DNA of 64,000 nucleotides, from positions 124,001 through 188,000 of the forward strand of contig CAUJDF010000091.1 of NCBI GenBank assembly GCA_963169045.1, written 5' to 3'. The stretch's first letter is position 1. Every line of letters begins with the position of its first letter. This document shows, one piece after another, positions 26,007 through 34,037 of the stretch. This DNA is from Myxococcota bacterium (GTDB taxonomy: Bacteria; Myxococcota_A; Bradymonadia; UBA7976; UBA1532). A program made the position numbers and the translations under genes. A model generated the notes under the pieces. The model ran no database searches. It saw only the letters and a program-made list of their open reading frames with translations, and had not been told where the DNA came from.

Positions 26007-29000
26007 TCAGGGGTTCTGGTTGTCGTTCACGCAGATGTCGGGGAACTCGTACGGCGCGTTCTCGCCGGAGAAGGCGGGGACGAGGCAGTCGTTGTACGTA
26101 CGGATGAGCAGGCAGCGCTGATCGGGGTGCGCGTAGAAGTTGAGCGCAGCCTCGTTGCGCTGGGCCTCGACGTGGGCGAGGCCCTCGGCCTGCTTGCGGC
26201 GGGCGTTGATGGCGACCGCGGTGTTGACGCCGCAGGCGAACTCGACGCGGAGGAGCGACAGCTCGATGCGGAACTTGACCGCGCTGACGAGACAGGCCTG
26301 CCACTGGCGCGTCCAGGCGCCGGCCTCGGCGACGTCGTTCAGACTGCCGACGAGATCCATCGCCTTCAGCTCGAGGTCGAGCGCGTCGCGGTCGTTGATG
26401 CACTGACCCTCCTGGCAGACGATCCCGATGCGCTGCCGCATCAGGTTCCGAATCTCGGCCAGGGTGGCCTTCGCCGACTGCACCTCGGCCCGGGCGGGGC
26501 CGAGGTCGTCGGCCTGGGCGCCGGCGCCGAGGTAGGCGGTCATCTGCGCGTCGATGCCGTTCATCGCCACGTTGAGCGCGTCGTTGTCCTCGTTGGCGGC
26601 GAGCACGCGCTGCACGATGTCGGGGTTGTTCGCGTCGAGCTCGTACGGCCCGCCGGTGGTGCACGGATCGATCGAGTTGGCGAGGTAGAAGTAGGCGTTC
26701 ACGGCATTCGCGTAGAGGCCGCGCATCGCCAGCGGGTTGTTGCCGTTCACGTCGCGCTCGAAGTTGGCGCCGTCGAAGGCGGCCTGGACCAGCGCCAGGA
26801 ACTGGTCGGCGCGCACGATCTGCGGGTCGTCGGCAGACACCAGCTCGTCGGTGACGACGATGCGCTGCCGCATGCGGGTCGTCTCGCGCACCATCTGACG
26901 CGAGATGGCCCACAGCAGGTCGGAGAAGCGGCCGTTCTCGGACTGGGCGAAGGCGATCGCGAGCGTGATCTGGTCGAGGGCGACGAAGCTGTTGCCGCGG
27001 TAGCCGTGGCGCTCGCCCCAGCGGCCGCGGGCGATCCAGTCCTCGATGCGCAGCGGGCTGCCGGGCAGGTCGAGCTCGTCGATGACGTCGCGCTCGCCGG
27101 CCTGGGTCTGGCGCACGTTGTTCACGCGGACCTGGGTCTCGGCGAGCAGCTCGTCGAGGGTGATCTCGCGGACCCGCACGTTGATCGACTGCACCGAGGA
27201 AGAATCCCCGTCGCTGACGCGAACGGTGATGACGTAGTCGCCCGCGTCGCGGAAGCGATGGCGCAGCGTGCTGGCGTTCTGCCCGGCGGCGATGGGGGCC
27301 GCGTTGAGGTCGTTGCCGAGGTACCACTGGTAGTTGGTGATCGGATCGGCGGGCGCGCCGGGCGTGGCCCGGGCGGTGAAGGTCATCTCGGCGAGCTCAT
27401 GGGGATCGACCGGCGCATCGACGCCCGCGATCTGGGGGTCGACGTCGGTGACCTCGACGCGCACGGTGGCATCGACCTCGTTGTCCTCGTCCCTCACGAC
27501 GAGGCGCACGTTGTAGACGCCATTGGTCGCCCACGTGTGCTGCGGCCGCGTCAGGTTGGCGCCGGCGCTGCTCGGCGTGCCGTCGGCCCAGTGCCACGTG
27601 TACAACGCGATCGGGTCAGCGGCGTGCCCGGCGCGAGAGCCGGAGCCGTCGAGCTGGAGCGCGACGCCCTGGGCGACGGTGTAAGGCCCGCCCGGGTTCG
27701 CGACGGGACTGACGTCGTTGACGACGACGCGGAACGGCACCGTGTGACTCGCGTTCAGCGAGTCGGTGACGCGAAGGGCGCCGTTGAACGTGCCGTTGTT
27801 GTCGGTGGGGAAGTTGACGGTCGCGCCCTGGGCGTCGAAGGTGCCGTCTCCCGTGAAGTCCCACTCGTAGTTCGCGATGCGGTCCGCCTGCTCGGGCGGA
27901 CGAGAGTCACTGCCGTCGAGCTGCAATCCGGCGCCCTCGTTGACGACGTACTGGCCACCGTTGCCGTTCGGGTGATTCGCGGTGATCGGCACGCCGACCG
28001 GGGGCGCGTTGACCGTGAAGTTGCGCTGGATGTTCTGCGCCGGCACGCCCACGCCGCCGCAGGGCTGCAGCGTCAGGCGCAGGGAGTGGTTGCCGGACTC
28101 GACGATCGGGGTGTTCGCCTCGTACACGCCCGCGGCCTGACCGGTCCTCTGGAGAGTGGCCTGAACGTTGCCGGCCACGCAGCCCGCGGGCGCGTTGACG
28201 ACCCAGCTCATCGCCGTGTTCAGCGGGACGAGCTGACCCTCGTTGGCCCCGTTGATCGTGACGTCGAGCGGCTGACCGACCATGTAGGGGGTCTCGCGCA
28301 CCCGGACGTTGTTGCAGCGATCCCGGGCGGTCACGACCAGCACGCGCTGGCAGGCGTTCTGGTTCGTGGCGGTCTGCACCTGCGGATTCAGGTCGATCGC
28401 GTCCGTGACCACGACCTGCGGCTGGGGGACGGCGTTCGGGTTGTAGCACTGATTGGCCAGGTTGTTGACGACGATGTCCGGCGGCGTCCTGTCGAAGGTC
28501 AGTCGACCGCCGGCGTTGACCACGTTGGAGGCGCCGCCGGCCTCGAAGCGCAACTGCAGGTCGAGCGACCCCTGCGGCAGGTTCGCGCCGGGGACGACGA
28601 TCTGGCCGTTGACGGGCTGGCCGTTGGCAAGGCTCGGCACCACGGTCTGACCGACCACGACACCGGCGATCAGCGCCACGACGGTCACCTGCCGCGGACC
28701 GGCGGGGTCCGTGAGCCGGAAGGTCACGGGGAAGTCGCCGGCGCCCTGGCACTGCTCGGGCGCCGCGCGCGGCGAGAGGATCTCGCCGGTCGGCGCGACG
28801 ACGTTGCGGACCTCGATCGTGGTCTCGGCCGGCAGCGAGTAGACGCCGGCGCCGTCGCGGACGCGCACCCGGACGACATACGTCAGGCCGATCTGCCACA
28901 ACGGGTTCGAGTAGTTCAGCTGCGCGCCGAACTGGTTGAGGTCGCCGAAGGTGCCGTCGTTGTTGAGGTCCCACTCGTAACGGTCGATCGCGTCGCAGGG

Positions 29001-32000
29001 CGCGTTCGGATCGCGCGAACCGCGAGCGTCGAGCGCGACCGCCGCGAACCCGCCACCGGGGAGCGGGCCGGTGAAGTACGGGCCGCCGGCGCTCGCGACG
29101 GGCGCGACGTTGTCGAACTCGATGGTAACGACCGCGTTGTCGATCGACGTGCGGCCCGTCCGGTCGGTGACGCGCAGGCGCGCCGTGTACTGACCGTTGC
29201 CGACGACGGCGCGGGTGTGGCGCTGGCCGGAGGTCTCGAAGGTGCCGTCGCCGTCGAAGTCCCAGTCCCAGGCGACGATGTCGAAGCCCGGCGAAGGACC
29301 GTCGGTCCGGCTCTGAGCGCCGTCGAAGACGACCTGGGCGTTGCAGCCGGCGCGGTTGGGCGTCGCGGTGGCGACCGCCTGGGGACCGCTGACGACGCGG
29401 AAGGCCACGTTGCTCGTGGTGGTGACGCCGAAGCGGTCGCGGACCCGCAGCGCGACCGAGTAGTTGCCGGCCTGGCGCATGTTCGCGGGGAGCTGCGCCC
29501 AGGTCACGGCCTGCTGCCCGTTGTTGTCGGAGCCGAACTCGAAGGAGCCGTCGTTGTTGAAGTCCCAGTCGTAGCGGACGATGCGATCGCCGCACGCCGC
29601 GTTGGGATCGCTCGAGCCGCGGCCGTCGAGCGTGACGTTCTCACCGACGGCGATCGCATACGGGCCACCCGGGTTGGACACCGGCGCCTGGTTGCCCTGG
29701 TCCACCACCATCGCGATCGTCGTCGTGCCGGAGTTGCCGATGCTGTCCGTGACGCGCAGGCCGACCTGCACCGGCACGCCGAAGGTGAACTGGTTGAACG
29801 TGTGGTTGATCACCTCCCCGTTGGCGTCGTCATACTGCGTGTCGCCGTCGAGGTCCCACTGCCACTGGCGGACGTCGATGTCCGGGTGCGGGTGATCCGA
29901 GCGGGCGCCGCTGAACGTGACCGCCTGACCGCAGGCAGCCGGCGAAGGGTTCGCGCTGGCGAGCGCGACCGGGTCGCGGGCGTAGACGTTGAGCGGCGCG
30001 GTGTCGCGGTTCGTCAGACCCTGGCTGTCCTCGACCTCGAGGAGGACCGTGTAGTTGCCGGGCGCGACGATCCCCGCCTCGGCCAGCTCCTGCGCGGTGA
30101 GCGACAGCGTCGCCTCCTGCTTGTCGCCGTTGGGATCGGCCAGCTCGTGGTCGAAGTCGGCGTTCGGCGCCGTGTAGTTCAGGTCCCAGCGATAGAAGGC
30201 CAAGAAGTCGCCGAACTCCGCCGAGTCCGGGTCGCTCGACTGCCGCGCGTCGAGGGTCACGCCCTGTCCGAGCAGGATGTGGTAGCCGCGCTCCGGCGGG
30301 TCCGTGGGATCCGCGTCGGCGGTCGGCAGCGTCGGCGGCACGTTGTAGTTCACGCGGTAGCGCGTGCTGTTGGTGCGCCCCTGGTCGTCGGTGACCTGCA
30401 GGCGGACGTGCGTCTCGGGGATGTTGTCCGGTCGCGGGATGGGGTTGAAGACCTTCCGGAACTCGACGAACGGCTCGTTCTGGACCTCGTAGGTCCCGTT
30501 GTCGTCGAGATCCCAGTCGTAGCGCACCACACGTTGGCCAGGCACCGGCGAGCTGGACTCGCGGCCGTCGAGTGTCGGATTCGAGAGGCCGGAGGCGAGG
30601 TTGATCGGCGCGGGATTCGGGTTCTGGACCACGACCGCCACCGGGTTGGCCCGGAAGATCGTGATCGTGAAGTTGACGGTCGAGGTCGCGCCGAACTCGT
30701 CGGTCACCCGCAGCGTGACGGTGTTGGCCGGCAGGCCGGTGTCGCGGTCCGCCGGCCAGCGCAGGGTGCTGAGGACCGCCCAGGGGATGTTGGGCTGGGC
30801 GCCCACGGCGTCGATGCCCGCCTGGCCGAACTGGCCGTTGCCGTTGATGTCCCACTCATAGCTGACGATGCTGTCGCCGCAGTTGGCGTTGGGGTCGAGC
30901 GACAGTCGACCGTCGAGCGTGAGGGCGTCGCCCTCGAGGACCACGTAGTTGGCCTGGGAGGTGCGCGCCACCGGCGCCTGGTTGCCCTGGTCGACGACGA
31001 CCTGCATGTCGCTCGTCGCCGAGCGGTCGAGGTCGTCGGTCACCTTCAGGCGCACGTTGTAGGTGCCGTACTGGTCGAAGGCATACACGAACTGCGGCGA
31101 GGGCCCGCCACCTTCGAAGGTGCCGTCGCGGTTGACGTCCCACTCGTACGACCGGATCGAGCGGTTCGGGTTCGGGTGGAAGGACTGGGCGCCGTTGAAC
31201 GTGACGTTCTGGCGGCACGCGGCCGGATTCGGGTTGGCGGTGGCGTTGGCGACCGGGTTGACGGGGTAGATCGTCAGGGTCGTCTGCGCGATCGCCTCGA
31301 GATTGGCGTGATCGCGCGCCCGGATCCGGATGGTCACCGGCTGGCCGATCGGCAGGCCGGCGAGGCTGGCCCAGGGTACCTCCGTCGACGCGGCCGCGGC
31401 GACGCCGTCGGCGAAGTCACCGTCGCCGTCGATGTCCCAGGCGACCGTGAGCGCCTTGCCGCACGCCTGGTTCGCGTCGGTCGCGTTGCCGAGGAGCCGG
31501 AGCGGCTGTCCCTGCTCGAGGACGTAGGGGCCGCCGTGCGCCACCGCCGGCGCGACGTTCGCCGCCTCGTTGACCTGAACGGCGACGGTCACCTGGTGCT
31601 TCTGGTGGACGCTGTCCTCGACCTCGAGCGTCGCCGTGTAGTTGCCGGCGCGCTGATAGCGGTAGGTGAAGGACTGACCGCTCTCGAGCGTGGCGAAGTC
31701 GACGGGCGCGTTCGCGACGTTCCACCAGAGGCCGTTGTTCGAGTCGACGTCCCAGCGGAAGTTGTCGATATCGGTGTTCGCGTTCGGGTGGAACGAAGCG
31801 CCGTGCGAGAAGGTCACGAGGCCGTTGTTGCCGCCGGCGCAACCCTCGACGACGACGGGGGGCTCGACGGCGCCGATGGCGACCGGCTTCGGGTTGAAGA
31901 GGCTCGGCGTCATCACCAGGCCGGCCTGCGCGGAGCTGAAGAGGCCGGGCGAGTGGTTGCAGGTCACCTGGCTGCCTTCGCAGAAGGTGTCGAACACGCG

Positions 32001-33773
32001 ACCGAAGCGCGTGTAGTCGTTCAGGGCGCGGTCCTGCGCGCGGACGTAGTAGGTCGTGAACTGCTTCACCCAGTCGTGGTTGCCGACGAACTCGATCTCG
32101 GGCGTGCCCGTGCGGTAGCCCTTCTGGTGCGAGTACATGCCGTACGAGTTGCCGCAGCGGAGCCCGGTGTTGTAGACCCCGGCGGAGTTGCCGCACAGAT
32201 AGCTGCCGCGCTGGAACAGGCGGTCCTGATACACGCCGGACTGGTGCTGCTGCGCCCAGTTGTTCGCCGTGAAGGTCAGATAGTCGTTGTAGGCCTTCCG
32301 CAGACGGCCCTTCGTGTAGTTGAACGACGTGTAGCCGGGGAAGGCCACGTTGCCGTCGTTCACGTCGAAGTTCTGAAGGCCGATCCAGCGGGCCGCCACG
32401 ATCGCGCCGCCGGTGAGCTGGAAGTTGTGGGCGGCTGTGCTGGATCGGTACGCGGCGCCGCCGTTGCCGCGCTGGTTCTTCACCAGGTTGTCGGCGATGC
32501 GGTACTTGTGCCGGTTGTTGACGATGACGCCGTGCTGGCGCCCCGCGGTCTCGGCGGCGTCGAGGGCGATGTAGGCCCACTGGGAGGTGGAGGCGTCGGA
32601 GTCGCCCAGGCCGCCGGGACCGTTGAAGGCGGTATAGAGCCAGCCGCCGTTCGCGTCCCCGCCGTCGATCTGCTGGTAGCCGAGGTAGTCCACCATCTGC
32701 TGGACGAAGTACTCCCACGTGTACGACGCGTTGTTGGCGAACGTGCCGACCTGCACGCGGGTGCCGGCGAGGGCCGGCGTCATGGTGGAGAGGCCGGCGG
32801 TGAGGATGCCCTGGTAGTACACGTTGTTGGAGCTCAGGACGTAGGCGCCCCGCTGGTCGCGCGCCATGTGGACGCACGCGGGACGCCCGAAGCCGCAGGT
32901 GTTGTCCTCGTCGGCGGCAGCGACGGCCACGGTCCCGGACCCGCGCCGGAGGATGCCGTTCACGAGGCGGATCGTGGTCTCGGCATAGGGGTCGGCGTGC
33001 CAGCGCGCATTGTTCTTGTCGTGCCAGCCGGCGGGCGCGTTGCCCACGAGCGTGCCGGGCGGGTAGGCCGGGAGGTGGCCGTTGATCGTGAAGAGCCACG
33101 CGGCGAGCGAACCGACGGCCGTGCGCTCGTTGTCGCTGTCGGCGCCGTGGTTGTTCGCGGGCAGGCCGGTGGTGTCGCGGACCTTCAAGAGGCCGTGCAG
33201 CCCGGAGGTGCCGGCGCCGCCGCGGCCGCCGATCCAGCGGTGCATGTACCACATGGATTCCTGGGCCGACATCTGGCCGAGGATCGCCACCTGCTCCGGC
33301 GTCCATTGGGTGACGTCGGCGGTGTTCGGCGACCAGTTGTAGACGTAGAGGCGGAAGGTGCCGAACGCGGTCGGCGCCCCCCCGGCCGGGCAGCCCGACA
33401 CGCCGGTGACCTTGACGTTGATCGGCAGCAACATGTCGTGGTCGACCTGCGGCACGCTGAACGTGCGGCCGATGTCATAGACCGACCCGTCTTCGACCGT
33501 CACCGAGCCGACAACCCCGCCGTTGAGGTCGATGAGCTCGGCGGCTTCGAAGTCGTTGTCGCGGTCGACGTCCCACCACACGTTGTATTGGGTGCACGTC
33601 GCGTTGCGGATGATCGCCTTGAGCGTGATCGGCGCCCCCTCGTGCGCCGGGTGCGGCAGCGATGGATTCTCCTGCGCGAACGGCACCACGAGGACCTGGT
33701 TGTTCTGGGCGGCTGCGACGCTCGGGAGTGCGCAGAGGCCCAGTAGTAGGAATAGGAGGTGTCGCACGCTCAT
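26007..33773 (-). CDS. Giant 2588-residue secreted protein: toroid-like N-terminus, about 13 PKD domains, helical C-terminus
   Basis: The start at 33773 gives MSVRHLLFLLLGLCALPSVA with cleavage near AAAQ; the longer frame from 33842 adds 23 unlikely residues. Residues 150-640 are helical with repeated W/Y-G segments (SLAAWLFTINGHLPAYP, GGWLYTAFNGPGGLGDSD), resembling an alpha/alpha toroid. From about 660 to 2150 come roughly 13 PKD domains with the recurrent signatures GGPYAIAVGENVTLDGRG, SDPNAACGDRIVRYDWDFNN and TARLRVTDRTG, interrupted near 1640-1850 by an Ig-like segment. The last ~350 residues are helical with five or more cysteines and end ICVNDNQNP. It looks like a secreted adhesin or scaffold. 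No catalytic motif is certain. It is the first of three minus-strand surface genes. Confidence 0.8.
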   Translation of the reverse strand: MSVRHLLFLLLGLCALPSVAAAQNNQVLVVPFAQENPSLPHPAHEGAPITLKAIIRNATCTQYNVWWDVDRDNDFEAAELIDLNGGVVGSVTVEDGSVYDIGRTFSVPQVDHDMLLPINVKVTGVSGCPAGGAPTAFGTFRLYVYNWSPNTADVTQWTPEQVAILGQMSAQESMWYMHRWIGGRGGAGTSGLHGLLKVRDTTGLPANNHGADSDNERTAVGSLAAWLFTINGHLPAYPPGTLVGNAPAGWHDKNNARWHADPYAETTIRLVNGILRRGSGTVAVAAADEDNTCGFGRPACVHMARDQRGAYVLSSNNVYYQGILTAGLSTMTPALAGTRVQVGTFANNASYTWEYFVQQMVDYLGYQQIDGGDANGGWLYTAFNGPGGLGDSDASTSQWAYIALDAAETAGRQHGVIVNNRHKYRIADNLVKNQRGNGGAAYRSSTAAHNFQLTGGAIVAARWIGLQNFDVNDGNVAFPGYTSFNYTKGRLRKAYNDYLTFTANNWAQQHQSGVYQDRLFQRGSYLCGNSAGVYNTGLRCGNSYGMYSHQKGYRTGTPEIEFVGNHDWVKQFTTYYVRAQDRALNDYTRFGRVFDTFCEGSQVTCNHSPGLFSSAQAGLVMTPSLFNPKPVAIGAVEPPVVVEGCAGGNNGLVTFSHGASFHPNANTDIDNFRWDVDSNNGLWWNVANAPVDFATLESGQSFTYRYQRAGNYTATLEVEDSVHQKHQVTVAVQVNEAANVAPAVAHGGPYVLEQGQPLRLLGNATDANQACGKALTVAWDIDGDGDFADGVAAAASTEVPWASLAGLPIGQPVTIRIRARDHANLEAIAQTTLTIYPVNPVANATANPNPAACRQNVTFNGAQSFHPNPNRSIRSYEWDVNRDGTFEGGGPSPQFVYAFDQYGTYNVRLKVTDDLDRSATSDMQVVVDQGNQAPVARTSQANYVVLEGDALTLDGRLSLDPNANCGDSIVSYEWDINGNGQFGQAGIDAVGAQPNIPWAVLSTLRWPADRDTGLPANTVTLRVTDEFGATSTVNFTITIFRANPVAVVVQNPNPAPINLASGLSNPTLDGRESSSPVPGQRVVRYDWDLDDNGTYEVQNEPFVEFRKVFNPIPRPDNIPETHVRLQVTDDQGRTNSTRYRVNYNVPPTLPTADADPTDPPERGYHILLGQGVTLDARQSSDPDSAEFGDFLAFYRWDLNYTAPNADFDHELADPNGDKQEATLSLTAQELAEAGIVAPGNYTVLLEVEDSQGLTNRDTAPLNVYARDPVALASANPSPAACGQAVTFSGARSDHPHPDIDVRQWQWDLDGDTQYDDANGEVINHTFNQFTFGVPVQVGLRVTDSIGNSGTTTIAMVVDQGNQAPVSNPGGPYAIAVGENVTLDGRGSSDPNAACGDRIVRYDWDFNNDGSFEFGSDNNGQQAVTWAQLPANMRQAGNYSVALRVRDRFGVTTTSNVAFRVVSGPQAVATATPNRAGCNAQVVFDGAQSRTDGPSPGFDIVAWDWDFDGDGTFETSGQRHTRAVVGNGQYTARLRVTDRTGRTSIDNAVVTIEFDNVAPVASAGGPYFTGPLPGGGFAAVALDARGSRDPNAPCDAIDRYEWDLNNDGTFGDLNQFGAQLNYSNPLWQIGLTYVVRVRVRDGAGVYSLPAETTIEVRNVVAPTGEILSPRAAPEQCQGAGDFPVTFRLTDPAGPRQVTVVALIAGVVVGQTVVPSLANGQPVNGQIVVPGANLPQGSLDLQLRFEAGGASNVVNAGGRLTFDRTPPDIVVNNLANQCYNPNAVPQPQVVVTDAIDLNPQVQTATNQNACQRVLVVTARDRCNNVRVRETPYMVGQPLDVTINGANEGQLVPLNTAMSWVVNAPAGCVAGNVQATLQRTGQAAGVYEANTPIVESGNHSLRLTLQPCGGVGVPAQNIQRNFTVNAPPVGVPITANHPNGNGGQYVVNEGAGLQLDGSDSRPPEQADRIANYEWDFTGDGTFDAQGATVNFPTDNNGTFNGALRVTDSLNASHTVPFRVVVNDVSPVANPGGPYTVAQGVALQLDGSGSRAGHAADPIALYTWHWADGTPSSAGANLTRPQHTWATNGVYNVRLVVRDEDNEVDATVRVEVTDVDPQIAGVDAPVDPHELAEMTFTARATPGAPADPITNYQWYLGNDLNAAPIAAGQNASTLRHRFRDAGDYVITVRVSDGDSSSVQSINVRVREITLDELLAETQVRVNNVRQTQAGERDVIDELDLPGSPLRIEDWIARGRWGERHGYRGNSFVALDQITLAIAFAQSENGRFSDLLWAISRQMVRETTRMRQRIVVTDELVSADDPQIVRADQFLALVQAAFDGANFERDVNGNNPLAMRGLYANAVNAYFYLANSIDPCTTGGPYELDANNPDIVQRVLAANEDNDALNVAMNGIDAQMTAYLGAGAQADDLGPARAEVQSAKATLAEIRNLMRQRIGIVCQEGQCINDRDALDLELKAMDLVGSLNDVAEAGAWTRQWQACLVSAVKFRIELSLLRVEFACGVNTAVAINARRKQAEGLAHVEAQRNEAALNFYAHPDQRCLLIRTYNDCLVPAFSGENAPYEFPDICVNDNQNP

Positions 33774-33847
33774 CGTCGATCCCCGCTTTGAGGAGGAAGG
33801 TACCGGGAACACGGGTCTCCACAGAGCAGACCACGCAGTCACGACGG

Positions 33848-33878
33848 TAGCCGGACCTCTATGTGAGGATCAAGCCCG
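33848..33878 (-). promoter_or_regulatory. Shared 31-base upstream element, copy B
   Basis: Second copy of the element described at 25893-25923: CGGGCTTG, GATC, TAGAGG, CCGG. It lies 75 bases before the giant PKD gene's ATG, in a 264-base intergenic region divergent from a PPC lipoprotein gene. No other start in the window has a copy that I could find by eye. Confidence 0.55.
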
Positions 33879-34037
33879 ATTGAAAAAGTGCACGACCCTC
33901 CGGCGGGGCGGGAGCCCGTGCGCTCCGCCGGCACGGGACTCGGGGCGGGTCCGCGATCGTTCGGGTTGGAGTTGCGGCGGGTCGGGGACGTTCCGTAGCA
34001 TCCGACCGACCAGTCCCTGGGGTGTGAGGGAAGCGTG

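Noticed and set aside
17467-26107. Plus-strand frames of 1527 and 1358 residues through the OmpA-like and PKD genes
   Set aside because: Same shadow effect: biased composition, no motifs, no ribosome site, and they run across real genes on the other strand.
26127-33746. A 2539-residue open frame on the plus strand opposite the giant PKD gene
   Set aside because: It lies in the frame that high GC keeps free of stops. Its product is a compositionally biased Val/Gly/Arg/Asp/Glu string with no domain, while the minus strand gives clear PKD motifs and a signal peptide.
33848-33878. Sigma-54 promoter for the shared element
   Set aside because: The required TGGC-N-GC spacing is absent; only GGCTTG is present and the GC pair is not at the needed distance.
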